Shown here piece after piece: positions 1 to 12,100 of a stretch of DNA of 64,000 nucleotides. The notes below the pieces were generated by a model. The model was not told the DNA's origin, did not search any database, and saw nothing but the letters and a program-made list of their open reading frames with translations. Every line of letters starts with the position of its first letter. Positions within the stretch are counted from its first letter, which is position 1. The position numbers were made by a program, and so were the translations under genes. This DNA is from Dermanyssus gallinae (lineage: Eukaryota; Arthropoda; Arachnida; Mesostigmata; Dermanyssidae): NCBI GenBank assembly GCA_003439945.1, contig QVRM01002086.1:33501-97500 (forward strand), given 5' to 3'.

Positions 1-399
1 TGCTCTCTCTCCTAATTTCCTCTCCGCATTCCTCTATTTCATCTGTTCTTTGTGCGTGTTTCTTGTGCTCGTTTTGTCTCTCAGTCCGCTTTGTCGCCTC
101 TTGGCTCTTTCATGGGTGGCGTTTTATAGCCAGTGCGTCTATTACCAGTCAGTAAACAACAACAACACAAGAACAGCAACGGGTTTCCTAAACCCGCCCT
201 TATTCTTTTGTCGTCTTTTATTTCAAATATATATATATATATATATATATAGTGTGTAATTAAAACGACAAGAGAAGCTCTATGCTGTCTTCTTCATCAC
301 AGCATAGCTCCTCCACGATGAATAGAGTTCTTTGTCTTTGACGCTCGGCGGGATCGCCGTTTATTACATTTAGTCATTTTATTACAGACACACTCTTCG
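1..399. other. Unassigned DNA with a (TA)n tract
   Basis: No gene is recognisable here. The first 120 bases are CT-rich. A (TA)12 tract lies at about 228-251 and is followed by ordinary-looking sequence up to the Tc1 remnant. The short reading frame across the tract is a microsatellite artefact. Confidence 0.5.
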
Positions 400-1760
400 G
401 AATAAAAATGGCTTCACAGTTGCCATCCGACTTAGCATTGATACAATTAATCAATTGCTGTGGAATATTATTCCCACATAGCATTCATACGCTTTAAAAG
501 CGTTGCCCCGAGATGGAGTTCTGGTTCTAACTATTCGGTTCAGTTTATCCTGCACACGTTTGATCAAATTCAGGTCGAGAGGATATGCTGGCTGGCTTCC
601 ATTAGGCTAGATTAAGCATCTGCAATGTAGCTTCTAGCAAGTGCAGCAGTATGCAATGTGGCATTTTTGTGCATGAACGTGAAGTTATCACTGACACTCC
701 TTGAATAAAGCACCACGTGGGGTGTAGAACCTTGCCAATCTGCCATTGGGTACGTTGATCTGCTGGGGTGCAGAATACTATCAACGTGTCGTGGGGTGCA
801 GAATATTTTCAACGTTCTTCTTTCTTGGACTTAACAAAGGAAGCTACACGAGTTTGTTTCTCCTATCTGAGATCTATTGCATCTCAAATCATTATTGAAC
901 CGCTGCCAAAGCTGACACGCTCCACAAAACAAGGTAGCGCAAACCGGTCTCATCGTCGCCGGCACACTAATTCCCGTCTATCTGTTACCGTAGAGAGAGA
1001 CATTCTGGTCCCATTCGAGAACAGAACGGCCAACAAAATTGATCAGCGGTCCGATTTTCTTGATATTGCACAAATCGGCATTGTGTTTGTCGGCACACCA
1101 GTGCATCTGTGCATGGTTGTGCAGCCATAACTACTGTCATAACCACTTAGGGAGAACGCAAACGTTTTTTTAAAAAAAAGTTTTATGTGGCCTATGCGTA
1201 AACACGCCGTGCACTCAGGCATGTATAGTCGCATTGCTCTCGCAAATAGGAGGTGAAATGTGGAGAATTGGGAAGCGAAAATACCTTTGGTGACGGCGTT
1301 GACTCGCGCTGATAGCTAGTGTCAGCAAGAATTATTCAAATAGCTGCAGCATTATTCTCGCTCAGTGGGTTGTCAGTTGTGGACGTAGAGCGCGCCTATG
1401 TGGCGCTATGTAACATTTATGTTGCACAGTCCTCGGCTCACAATACGTAAACTAGCAACTACTCGAAGAGTGTTACGGAGCTATTGGCGTAACTATAAGT
1501 CGGCGGTTTTGCAGACTACTCACGAAAGGAAAGCGGTTGCCCGGCAGTTGTAGCTCGGGCCTTGCCCGAACCCGAGTCGCCAAATGAAGGTGCGCGAGTG
1601 TTGGCATCATTAGTAGACTTTTTGGTCGTTGATTGGCTATTCATATTCAGTTGACGAGCTGCCGAACCTTGACTACAATAGCCAAGCTCAAACAAAGCAA
1701 CGATCTGGCCGGCTCTCCTTGTTGCCTCTTTCACCGAATAATGTCTCTCTGACTGACGGA
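400..1760 (-). pseudogene. Tc1-like transposase remnant, heavily decayed
   Basis: On the minus strand, three blocks appear in the order of a Tc1-family transposase. An N-terminal helix-turn-helix block at about 1600-1730 reads GQIVALFELGY and ARQLNMN, followed by RATTAG. A middle block lies at about 1100-1190 (FSLSGYDSSYG). A C-terminal part includes a QDNAPxHT-like segment, now MHKNATLHTA, at about 612-690, and NNIPQQLIN at about 400-480. Family knowledge: Tc1 transposases are about 340 residues with a DDE/D catalytic triad and cut and paste at TA. Here the frame changes several times and the catalytic Asp before the N-A-P motif is replaced by Lys, so the copy is dead. I did not find its terminal inverted repeats. 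The family call rests on motif order and is fairly safe; the exact ends are not. Confidence 0.72.
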
Positions 1761-1887
1761 ACAAACGCTTGAGATGAGGCACCTACGCATTGGACGGAAT
1801 TAGCAAAGCAGAAATCGCATACCTGAGCGTTTTCCAGTTCGCTATTTTATACTGAGAATGGGGTGAGAATGAGCATGTTGCTTCGCG

Positions 1888-1984
1888 GCCCAAGTGATCC
1901 AATTTGGTTTAAAAATATTCCTTTTACTAAATAAACTAATGTTCCGGAAGTGAATATTGGATGGTGCAACTTTTTGCCCCAAAG

Positions 1985-2041
<57 letters not shown>

Positions 2042-2110
2042 CACCCCAAGTGATCCAATTTGGTTTTAAAATATTCCTTTTGGAACAGAATTGCATTACA
2101 AACACTAACG
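1888..2110. repeat. Imperfect direct repeat (period about 156 bp) split by (TA)n
   Basis: A block of about 38 bases beginning near CCCAAGTGATCCAATTTGG occurs at 1888-1925 and again at 2044-2081, with only a few differences. Weaker similarity continues after both copies. A long (TA)n tract with one G interruption occupies 1985-2039 between them. This looks like a local duplication in which one unit carries the microsatellite. No coding content is apparent. Confidence 0.7.
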
Positions 2111-3104
2111 TTCATAATAAAATATAAACTTGAATGGTCAAATCAAAGTGAGTCACACGAGCAGTAGTTCAAAGGTTCGCATGTGACCTAGCTCGTCCAG
2201 AATGTCACAGCCGCGTGGCAACACATTACTCAACGCCACAAAGCGTAGTATGGAGCTGTAGAATAATGCATGCAACTCTGTTTGGCTCCACAGCAATAGT
2301 AAACATCACCGTCATCGGTATGTTATGCCAGAACCCAATAAAGATATGTTTTAAAACTGCTTCCGTGCAAAAACCTCACAGAGACGAAGGATCTTCAACG
2401 GCTTGGCAATGGGGTCTAAATCTGACGAAAGCAGGCGACAAGATAGGCAATGAGAGCTGAGTTCTCTTTCGAGTATGCGATACTACGAATATGAACGAAC
2501 GGCCATACGAAACCGCCTTTCCTGTTTAGTTGATAAAGGGAATCGGCTATATCGGCCGGTACCTGACGGCGAGATGCTTTGTAAGCAACCGTGGCCAGCC
2601 TAGGAACGTCTAGCTTTGAGACGTAGGTATAACGTCAAAAGTAGCAAACTGGTCACTAATTGACTCGCGGAACCGTCTGGAGAAGATGGCACGTATTGCA
2701 TCATGTTGACTTACAAAAATGAGTCTTACGGACAATACCGTCCATGCCCATAACATGATGCCATGACATAGGATAGGCTTGTGTAGTCCCTACACCGATG
2801 CTACTGCTCGCTTCAAACGGCGTAAAGCCGCGAGAACGGCGTAATATTTTAGCGCCATATGATTCGTTTAAGACTGCCGGGATAAATTCTTATATCCCGA
2901 CATATAGCGTAAGGCCTAGACACCGCACCACACGAACACGATCCACCGTATTAGTATTAAGTTGAAAACTAACTATAGATTGAACCAGCCTTCCAGCGGG
3001 CCAAAACAGCAATTTCAAAATGATTGCCCAGTCCATTTCAACAATGCTTTAAACCAAACTAATTTAAGAAAACTTAAAGGAACCTATATTTTCAAGAGTA
3101 GTAA
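2111..3104. other. Unassigned single-copy-looking DNA
   Basis: I see no RT, transposase or other recognisable motif in either strand. Reading frames are under about 85 codons and resemble no family I know. It lies between a local repeat and the 3' end of an APE-type retrotransposon fragment. Confidence 0.4.
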
Positions 3105-4341
3105 TGGTTTATTCAATTCAGCATTTATTTCACCACAAAATTGGTAGACAGTTGATTCAATTTGCACAAGGTGTCACAATGTGACTTTTTGGTCTTACAA
3201 TAAAAATTTAACTTTGGATGATAAGGACGTTCCGCATATTTCTGGGCACACAAGTATATGATAGCGTCCAATATCAAACTCTCCTACAGCAAAAGCTACA
3301 AACACATTCTTCAATATTAAAACAGCTGGGCTTCATGCATATGTAATGGTGGTACCCGTGCCAGGTTATTCGGCAGATTACCGAGCGGTTCCTTTGCATG
3401 GCTCCTTTCCATCTACGTGAAGAAAAGGCCGGGCCATCAGTATAATTCTCAGCTACAAATGTTAAATTTCTGTTTTCTCTGTAGGCTCGATATGAGTCTA
3501 GAATATGCGGTGTAAATGGTGTGTTACTAAGTGCTAGGTCTTCAATAAGTGTTCTCTCTCCGCACATCTCTAAGGCAAGTGTTGCCGAAGCGCACTTTGG
3601 AAGCCGCAAAACACGCTTAACATATCTGGCCTTTAGCTTGTCTAGACTTTTTAAATGGCTAAGCGTCAGGTATGGTGCAATTGTGGAAAGGCAGTATGTT
3701 GCTACAGGGAGTACTTTGATTTTAAAGCAATTTATAGCTGTTTTTACGTCCACATCGTGCATATTACCTAACAAAAACATTGCAGACGTAGCTTTTGCTT
3801 GTATCTCCTCGATATGTCTGCTAAAAGAGAGCCCGGGCGTTAGTGTGATGCCTAAGTACGAGAAGTGGCTAACTAATTTGAGTGGTTGTCCATATACTGA
3901 CAGATCATGATCACTGGCCGCGTATGACCCTCCTTTGCTAAAGCGTAAGACCTGTGACTTTTCCGCGTTAATCTTGAGCTTGTTTTCTTCGCACCACTTC
4001 GCAGTTTCGTTGAGGTAAAACTGTAGATGGTTACGAGATTTTGCTAAAATGACTAAGTCGTCAGCATAAAATGCAAAATGGGCTTTAAGATTACGCAGTA
4101 AGTCCGCGAGTCCAGTCACGTACAAAATAAAAAGAAATGGGCTAGCTGAGTCTCCCTGGGCTACCCCGATTGTTTGTGTTACGGGTGTTTGTACATAGTG
4201 GTCGCCGTTTTTCACCCAAATTATATTGTGCGCTAATATATTATGAACGAGATTAAAAAGGGGGCCTGTTATGTTAAAACGTTTGCGAAGCGTGTCTAAT
4301 AAACGGTCCCTTGGTAATGGTTTAGAATAATGTGGTAACAA
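3105..4341 (-). pseudogene. 5'-truncated APE-type non-LTR retrotransposon (RT palm to 3' end)
   Basis: A 355-codon minus-strand reading frame covers the C-terminal half of a reverse transcriptase. In order it has a PRDRLLDTL segment, GVAQGDSASPFLFILYV (RT motif B), FYADDLVILAKS (motif C with the catalytic ADD), a thumb region with YLGITLTPGLSFSRHIEE, and a late cysteine-rich tail (ITWHGYHHYIC). It is the same family as the longer copy at 52.8-55.7 kb. A frameshift near 3285 breaks the final zinc knuckle; the other frame continues it (GRYHILVC) down to about 3200. The TTCAATTCA motif at the 3' end (about 3113) is shared with the other copies. The 5' side is lost just before RT motif A/B, which is typical of incomplete target-primed reverse transcription. 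It is non-functional. Confidence 0.85.
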
Positions 4342-4351
4342 CTCAACTTAA

Positions 4352-4493
4352 TTTTTTTATGGGACTGCCTTTTCCGGACAGCAATTTTTTTTAAGTACAA
4401 GGATTTTCCATTGAGCTTGAAAATGCCATAGTTACACAAATTCAAACAATTGTAACCATTCAGGGTATTTTGCAGAAAAGGCTATCGCCCGTG

Positions 4494-4529
<36 letters not shown>

Positions 4530-4530
4530 A
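4352..4530 (-). repeat. Dispersed 145-bp repeat, copy 1, with (TA)n on its 5' side
   Basis: Bases 4352-4496 match 57066-57212 over their whole length with moderate divergence. On the minus strand both copies begin next to a (TA)n tract and end in an A-run (T7 here, T11 in the other copy on the plus strand). That is the layout of a 5'-truncated, polyadenylated retrocopy. The minus-strand frames also match at protein level (LNLCN, FKLN, RQSHKK), so the source may have been a coding 3' end. I cannot name the parent element. Confidence 0.65.
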
Positions 4531-5112
4531 CATGATTTTCTAATGTTTTTTATTTACTCAAATACCTTAGAACCAAAGACGAGACTATGAGCACCGGGAC
4601 TAGAGTTTTTTTTGTTTGTGTTCTTGTAGAGAACTCACTTTCATCACGTCACCAAACGATTTTTAATTCGTACTTTTATTAGATGTAGCCAGCAGATGCA
4701 CACCTGCGTGGGTACGCGCTCAAACTTGCTTGCATCGTTCAATTTATATGCCATTTACTTACACACTTTTAAAAACGTTCGTTTTAAAAGAGTTATATAT
4801 ATATATATGTGAGAAGGAGACCCTAGCAGTGGACGTTACTAGTGGATAATTATCAACTCCCATTGCTAGTCTCTCCTAGTTATTTGAATGATAAACTAAT
4901 AAAAAAAATAGCGTGATTAAACGTCATCAGAATGTGCGAGTCTATCTAAGTCTATTGCCGCAATTGTAGCTGGGATTTGTTGGCGCTGTTAGTGTTTTTG
5001 TCGTTTGCTACTACTGCTTTCGTTGCTTTTCTGCTGCTCGAATTTTTTTGCTTGGATGACAGAGGCTGGCTCATCCAGACAGTCCAGTGATATAGTGCAG
5101 GTCATTTTCACT
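4531..5112. other. Unassigned AT-rich DNA
   Basis: Nothing is recognisable apart from a short (TA)n tract at about 4795-4808 and T-rich runs near 5040-5050. Confidence 0.4.
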
Positions 5113-5580
5113 ATCAATCCAGAGAGATGAGATGGGATGAAAAGACGACACGCTCTTCGGCGCCCTCCCGATTCTGCTTTTCGTCTGCTGCTCCAAGCAG
5201 ACCTCTAGATCTGCCGACCGATTGCCCGGCGGCCGACATCTGCGAGTCTAGCAGTGGCTCGGTTGGCGAATTCTCACCTAGGAAGAAGAGGCTGGTATCA
5301 TCCAGCAACTGCCTACGTCTACAATAGGCCTTTGGCAAAGGCTTCCCCTCAGCTTGTGTCGGCTGTACGGCTGTAGCTTGTGCTGCCGCCGCTGCCGTCA
5401 CCGCCAACCTCCGCTATATAGTGGAGTACAGGTGCCACTAGCTCAGGAAGAAGTGAGAGGTGGCTGTACCAGCAGCGATAACGTATTATCTCTACGATTT
5501 CTGGGACCCCTCACCCTTTCGAAACACCGCCAGTGTTTATTGCTCTGCATTGCCTACGTGTCCCTCTAAATAAGTTTTTA
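5113..5580. other. GC-rich island with open frames on both strands, identity unknown
   Basis: This stretch is clearly richer in G and C than its neighbours. It is open for 97 codons on the minus strand (5407-5114) and 66 codons on the plus strand (5127-5327). The minus-strand frame starts with an Ala-rich stretch and contains charged and Ser-rich segments but no domain I know. It could be a host exon or simply GC-rich DNA with few chance stops. I see no convincing paired splice sites. Confidence 0.25.
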
Positions 5581-5645
5581 GGTGTTGCCTTTAATACATC
5601 AAAACATGTTGATGACAAAATATTATAATATATGCAAACGCAACA

Positions 5646-5723
5646 TTATATATATATATATATATATAGGCGAGCAGTGCCGAGTGTGCAAACGTATTGT
5701 AAATGATTACTAAATCATCACAA

Positions 5724-5773
<50 letters not shown>
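5646..5773. repeat. Two (TA)n tracts
   Basis: (TA)n runs occupy about 5646-5668 and 5729-5773, with about 60 bases between them. The second abuts the 3' end of an RLE-type retrotransposon scrap that starts at about 5775. Confidence 0.9.
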
Positions 5774-5774
<1 letters not shown>

Positions 5775-5775
<1 letters not shown>

Positions 5776-6510
5776 TATAACAATTGTCCCCCATCGAACT
5801 TGATGACAAACGACATCAGTCCTACGTCCGGACCTGGTGTCGACTTCCTAGACAAGATATCAAGCTCCGCCGTAGTGTTACAACGTTATATACTCAATTT
5901 TCGCGAAACAAAAATCACCACCACATGAGTCCTCCATCGCTAATCGGATACAATTATATAATTTACCAATAACTCCCTTGGTTATTGTACCTGCTCTCCT
6001 AAAGTCTCAAAAGCAAAGTAAATGAATACTTCCGACAATTATGCTTCTCCGCTTGAAAAACAGCTTAAACAGCTTGGGCCGAGCCATGACTGACCATTGA
6101 AGGTCAGACACGATAAGCGTCCTCCCACCCTCAAAATGCTGTTAGAGTCATTCCGTCAGAAGATCGGGAGTTATTTGCTTAGAGATGTGCAGGTTCGAGG
6201 ACACAAGGATAGCCAAAGGATCGTAGGGCACATCCAAGAGTATCATTCAGAGCCGCGTGTCTCGTTTCGTGAAACGAAAACGGTTTTGTTTGTACGGCCG
6301 AAGCAGCAGACACAGAATAAGCTATGGTGACCTACGGGTGAGACCTTTTCGCCACAGTTGCACCCGTGCTCTTCGAATAGTGGGACCCCAAGATGGAAAA
6401 TGATTCTAACGACAAAGTCCTCTAGGAGGGTTCCAACGGAAGCACTTGGTGGACAGTGGTACAGTGCGTATTCATTCGACAGCTGGGTTGATAATAGAAA
6501 TAGTATCAAG
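5775..6510 (-). pseudogene. RLE-type retrotransposon 3' fragment (family A), decayed
   Basis: Nucleotide similarity to the 24.5-24.85 kb fragment is clear from the 3' end inward, for example the shared GACTGACCATTGAAGG block and a region around AACTCCCT. ACAATTGT sits at 5780-5787, immediately inside the 3' end beside (TA)n. Farther 5' on the minus strand, at about 6330-6480, a frame reads VGTLLEDF, GCNCGEK and HHSLFC. This corresponds to the LGTLLDD segment and the CxC...HH...C knuckle that precede the restriction-like endonuclease in the better copy at 25.8-26.8 kb. The frame is broken many times and the catalytic RPDG/WDAT segment is not legible. I infer an old, inactive, 5'-truncated insertion. 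Confidence 0.72.
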
Positions 6511-6760
6511 AGTCATAATAGATGGTCGCGTCAAGTGATACACGTAATGTAAACATGAGGTTAAGTTCGTAATGAATTAAAAGTATTGTTTGGTTTTTAC
6601 AAGACAACATAATATAAAACAATACACTTTTTATTGAAAATGGGATTGTACAAGGCGACCGTAGTCAGCCCATTGTCGGATGAGACGCGTAGTCCGCCAA
6701 GCAAGGGCTTGATTCACAAAATCTAATCTCGATGTTTCGATACGTAGGGAGAAAAGAACC

Positions 6761-6917
6761 TTTGTCATGCCGTTTAATATTTTTTAAGATTATAGAATCG
6801 ACCTTTTGGTAAATCTTGGATACTGTTAAAGTACAACACTTTGTCATGCCGTTTAATGTTTTTAAGATTATAGAATCGACCTTTTGGTAAATCTTGGAGA
6901 CTGTTGAAAGTACAACC
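6761..6917. repeat. 79-bp tandem duplication
   Basis: Bases 6761-6839 are repeated at 6840-6917 with only a handful of differences. Both units begin TTTGTCATGCCGTTTAAT. No coding content is evident. The low divergence suggests a fairly recent local duplication. Confidence 0.9.
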
Positions 6918-8025
6918 TGACGCCTGGATACATTACAGCGACTACATAGATAACTCCACTGGCTGCATAGATAACTGCTGCATTTTCAGCCGCACAACAA
7001 TACTAGTGTTGTTGTCGTCAGGGGACGACTGTGCTGTATGCATCATGCATTCATGTGTTGACAACGCGGTCTCGTTTTTGTTCGGTTATTTGATGATGAT
7101 TATAGCCGAAGACGAACTCAACAATTTAATGATTGTATGGCTAATCGTTATAACCATCAAAGTACCTTGGCGCGAATCTGTATATATATATATATATACA
7201 GGATGTTTTAGAATTCGTGCCAGTACCTCGTCTTATAATAGAGTCCTGCACCTACTGAAGAAATAAAACATCCTTATCGTAGAAAGACATAGAAAAACTG
7301 GGTATAATACTTTAATTTTAGTACTGAGGAGTGAGCCATCGGCATTGTGGATTTAAACATTTACATGTATATATGAAAGAATAAATAAAGGCAAATAATT
7401 TTAGTACAATAAGAGCATACTAAAGTTTGGCAAAATATTTAGTGTGACGCATAATAGAAGCTCGCAGTCATCAAATTGCATAGGCGTGACGCAGTTGGTG
7501 CTGTTTCAGCTATATGCATCCAAAATTTCGAGTCGGGATCGAACGTGTTATCCAAGTCTTTATAATGGGCGACCTGAGGAATGACCTACTTATTGAGATA
7601 GTATACCGCAATGTCATGATTATAATTCAAAAGCGCACATTAAGGAGCAGATATTGCCATCGTATTTAAGACGCAGCGTTCAGTCACGTGTTCTACATTT
7701 ATTTGGATATCTGCCCGGTGATTCTCAAGACCTTCCGCGTTTGTTAGCCAAATTTCGTGATCAATCCAATGAACGTTAAATAATAGAAGTAAATGACGGG
7801 AAGAGGTATACTTATGTTATGGCCCAATCGCGAGCACCTTCAAGTAGCTGTGTAGCAGTTGAGCCTAATTTGGTAAATCCATGTTGTTGTAATGTACAAG
7901 TTTCCCGTTCCATGTAAAGCTTAGATTAATGCTACAAAGCCTGCCCTGTTAAGGATTTATAGACATATTATGGAAGAAGCGTCGCTCTGTAAATATTGCA
8001 AGGCGCTGTCCACACTACCCAACAA

Positions 8026-8029
<4 letters not shown>
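6918..8029. other. Unassigned DNA with a mariner-like terminus
   Basis: At 7181-7199 a (TA)n tract runs into ACAGGATGTTTTAGAATTCG, which resembles the TA-flanked CAGGGTG ends of the mariner-like element at 20966. An inverted 10-mer (AGGATGTTTT and AAAACATCCT) lies at about 7200 and 7265. This may be one broken transposon end. The rest of the interval shows nothing I recognise. Confidence 0.35.
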
Positions 8030-8062
<33 letters not shown>

Positions 8063-8302
8063 TAAAGCCACACTACAAACTAGGGCTACACTCTACAAAT
8101 TATGTATTCACCATCTAGCTGCAGAAAAGTCATTTTAAAACATTTTTCTGATAAGGTCTCGTTGCTAGCCATTATATATACACATACATAATAGTTAGCA
8201 ACGCGACATTACCAGATAAATGTTTTGAAATGACTTTTCTGCAACTAGATAGTGAATACTTAATTTTTAGAGTGTAGCCCTAGTGTTTAGAGTGGCTTTA
8301 CT
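8030..8302. mobile_element. Foldback (palindromic) MITE-like element beside (TA)n
   Basis: After a (TA)n tract at 8030-8060, the arm at about 8061-8175 (starting AGTAAAGCCAC) is the inverted repeat of about 8190-8302 (ending GTGGCTTTACT). A short AT-rich loop separates the arms. They match over about 113 bases with scattered mismatches, so a single strand could fold into a nearly complete hairpin. There is no coding capacity. This is the form of a non-autonomous foldback or MITE element. I could not see an obvious target-site duplication, and the mobilising transposase is unknown. Confidence 0.85.
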
Positions 8303-9344
8303 TCGTATTAGCTGTTCAACTGCGCGCTCTTCGTCATGCAAACTTGGACAGACAACAGCATCTAAATAACAGAAGACATTATTTAAATAACAGAGAAAAT
8401 AGAAAATTAATCTCTTCTTGGATAACAGGTATGATGTCGTAACCTACTGTGAACAGCGTTCTGCGCGTCTAGATATGTCGCCATCACCGGTGTTCTCTCA
8501 AGCCAACAGCTAATCATCTCAAGTAATTTCTTAATGTGCTAATGCAAAACTGGTATTTACTGTGTGTGTGATCCACGAATCAAACCCAGTGGAGTAAAAA
8601 GCATCAATTCACGTAGGAGACAGTTCTATTTGATTGATCACTATTTGTTCGAATAGTAGTACATCTAGCAAAGACATTGCACAGACATATCTGCTGTTCA
8701 AATTGCCGTGATATCCGCTTGCCTAAAGAATAAAGTATTGCCTAACTTGACCTTAGGCGGGCCTTAGCCAAATTATGGAATAAAAAAGAATCGTGTGTAA
8801 ACTGCCTTTATCAAACCTCTCTATCCTCCTGCTGAGTGTGCTTCAAGTAACCTCGCCTTCCTCCAATCTCCTCGACTGCAGTATTGCTGAATTGAAAATC
8901 TTGTAGAGCAAGATTCTCTTACCGGATTGAGTTTCGACACTTTGTGATATTGTTAACAACCGCAGTCTATGCGACACACATTTCTACTCACAATTGTCTC
9001 AAAGTTCCACTGAGACAAAACATCCATAAAAAAATCCTGTCGGGCAGCTTCTTGGTACTGTCATAGCCGGATAATTGTGCGATGAAGTTATATGTAGGTT
9101 GCCGGAAGCAAGAACTCTTCTTCCACGTACTATACAAACGAACGATGTCTTGAGAATGACTTTACTGGCGATTTTAGAGTGCGAACTACGACCGTAATAC
9201 CGCTCACCGATGGGTGACAAGAAAAACACGCCGGATGACTGCTTCATTGTCGCGGGTAGAAGTCGTATCAAGGAATTCAGTTCTATTGAAAAACGAGTAA
9301 CATCAGTATATTTTCATGCACGTATACCTATATTAAGGACTTAG
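8303..9344. other. Unassigned DNA
   Basis: I see no family motif on either strand. An ACAATTGTCTC string at 8990 resembles the RLE-element 3' signature, but the flanking sequence does not continue the similarity, so I do not count it as a copy. Confidence 0.4.
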
Positions 9345-10330
9345 ATCTAATTATTATTTTGAAATTTGGCCTCGAACTGGCTTCACAAAAAACGAAAGCA
9401 ATTCTTCTAAACGGTCTGAAGCGTCCTCCACGCAACCTAAATTTACACCTGGAAGGCCATCCAATAACACTCACGCCCGTGGTCAAGTACCTGGGCGTGA
9501 TCCTTGATAGAGCTCTTACAGGAACGCCTCATGCGCGCTATGCAGCTAAAAAAGCAGCCAAAGCCTCAGCAGAGTTACGGAAAGTCCTTCCACAGACCAG
9601 AGGAGCAACCGACTTTCGGCGCCGACTCTTAGCATCAGTAATAGACAGCATCATGTTATACGCCGCACCCTTATGGGAACGCACGACTACAAGAGCTACA
9701 ACACGTCGCCTCCAGAACAAGACCCAAAGACCTATGGCGCCTAACATAGCACGAGCACGTCGCACGGCGTCCACAGCAGCCGTACAGATCCTCCTCAGAC
9801 AAATTTTCTGGGACTTAAGAGTAAAAGAATTGGCATCAAGAAACCCTGTAACCAGCGGACTGACGGAGGGCACACTAGTCAGCAGAACCGACACCCTAAG
9901 CGAATGGAGCCAGCAATGGGAAGCAATCCAGCCGGGCCATCCTGGATATTGGACATAATCAATACCTCCTGATCTTAAAAAATGGTACAGCCTCAAACGC
10001 GGCTCGCTTACCTACCTACTCGCGCAACTGCTAACAGGCCATGGTGCCTGTTTTTAGCAGTACCGCATTGGTAAAACTAACTCCTCTGTATGCCGCATGT
10101 GCAACTCGGGGAAGCCGGATGATGTAAGGCACTGCTATGAGCGGTGCTTCTTCTTCGACACTGAGCGAGAGCTATTGTCCCGGAACCTAGGACTGCAAAA
10201 CCCCCTGCCAGGCTCTTGTAGAGGCGCTCCTCAAAGATCACAAATCTTGGATTCTGGTAAGACGATTCGCACAAGTTATCTCTGAGGCGAAAATAACCGC
10301 CGCACAATGCCGAGCAGCCTAAATGACAAG
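9345..10330 (+). pseudogene. R1-like non-LTR retrotransposon RT C-terminal remnant
   Basis: A 199-codon plus-strand frame (9359-9958) reads like the region after the RT catalytic palm. It has GLELASQKTKAILL, VKYLGVILD, a thumb segment RRRLLASVIDSIMLYAAPLW, and a connection region ending PGHPGYWT. After a frameshift, similarity continues to about 10300 with a CxMC...HCxxxC zinc knuckle (VCRMCNSG then HCYERC at about 10090-10150). These features are characteristic of R1/LOA-type elements, whose ORF2 ends in such a knuckle. The upstream RT motifs and the endonuclease are absent, and stops occur near 9958 and 10050. The copy is truncated and dead. The clade is an inference from motifs. Confidence 0.75.
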
Positions 10331-12100
10331 AAGAGTGGCCGGGTGAAGTAATCTCGAGAAGACAGTACTGCGGTCATCCCCCGTGAAGGGGCAAAGAGGA
10401 CGACTGGATTTTAGTGAGTGCGAGTCCCACACTACCGTTACTTTAACAATCGACGCCCGGTGTGCATAACGCATTTTACCAGTTACCCTGTATAAAAATA
10501 AAAACCATTTTGAAATTTGCAATTCAGGTAAACCAGCTGCAGTGCGCAAACAGAAGTCGAAAATTAAGTCTCCGAGAACAAATGACAGTCTAACGGATTG
10601 AAATCTTACGTCTCTACCCGAGAGAACTTTGTAAAGAGTGCTGACAGCCTGCTGAACTGCATAGAAGACTTACTGATGTAACATGTTCAAGCATTTCCAT
10701 GGCAATCAATACAAATTAAACACACGTTGATTTTTTCTAAATCAAAGACTAACTAAAATACACCATGCACGTCCTGACTATCGATGCTCTTACAACAGAG
10801 TGCATTTGCGTTTCACTTAAAACGAACTGTGTCCTCTCTCATTGGAATAACTTATTTCACTTGTTCAGCCAGCCAGCTCAATGTTCTTTTTTTGCTCCGT
10901 TTTATCGGCCATTATTATCGTGACCGCATAATTGTGTCTGCGTGTGTCATGCGTGCGTGGTTGGTCTTGCCAGACCTGCGCGCGTCTTGTGTAATCACTC
11001 CTGGAGTTTTTATAATTTGTCAAAACGCTAAAGAATTGCTGACTATCATCCACTTTGTGGGTCCCCAATTTGAACACTTTTATATTGCCCTATGAACTCT
11101 TGAAAATACCACGCTCCTATTTAACATTGTAGAAGCATATGCCGCTGCAGAACTATTGTATAAAGATTACAGCTCAAGCTCTAAAGCTCTCGAACTATTA
11201 TATATATTTAAATATCATTTTAGCCCCCTAATTGGCCTTGGAAATAATAAAGCAAGCTTTGTAAAAATATAGAAGAGCTACACAATGAATTATTGATACA
11301 AAATAGTGTGTATCTTGCTAACGTCGAACCCACTCTAAGATACATTTGTACTGCTCATTCTGTCAATATTTTGTTAAATGTTTATACGTGCATAAGGTTA
11401 AAGTTTAGTTTGTGCCAGGTATAGCTTGCATTTTATAGAATTTTGAATATATATTTTCTGCAACCTTCCTATCACATATATATATATATATATACATGGT
11501 TAATATTGCCTGCGTATATATACATTCATGTGGGTTCCCACATGCACATCCTGTATATAAACGCGGTGTATAAACGCCACCTTTCGTCTGTAGAGCCAAT
11601 AAGCTTCTCGAAGCGGTCGTTATTCTACGTCGTTCGATTCTAGATGATGTCCCGACTCTCTCGAACTGTCGCTCTAGTTTTCCGTCGGCGACGGCTGTAG
11701 CGCAGCGGCGGGGTCAAACGGCACGCACTGAGTTTATTGCCTTATAGTAAACATTAACCGCTTCAGGCGGTAGCGCGTCTTACGATTACGGTATACACAC
11801 ACTTAAATATATATATATATATATACGGATATGCATACAGATGCGTTAAAATGACAGATAGAAAGGTGACTGCGCATCGCTCTTTAGCGGGCTTGGCCCG
11901 CTGTCGCTGGCGTTAGCAGACGACGCCGCGCTGATGATGATGATGCTACTGCCGCCGCCACGACTGACGCCACCGTCATCAGTCACGCCCGCAAACACAC
12001 GCAATAAACAATAAAACGCTTCTTTATTATCGCCTTCCTTGACTTGATTCGGCAGCTTGACGGCAACGAGCAACAAAAAAAGCCGAACAGTGCTACTCGG
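10331..12100. other. Unassigned DNA with two (TA)n tracts
   Basis: Short (TA)n tracts lie at about 11476-11494 and 11807-11825. The remaining sequence has only short reading frames that look like chance. A GC-rich patch at about 11660-11720 and 11870-11990 is not recognisable as an exon. Confidence 0.4.

Noticed and set aside
5114..5407. Candidate host exon in a GC-rich island
   Set aside because: Open on both strands, no recognised domain, no convincing splice sites; kept only as an unassigned island.
8990..9000. ACAATTGTCTC as another RLE 3' end
   Set aside because: The sequence on either side does not match family A or B, so it may be a chance octamer.
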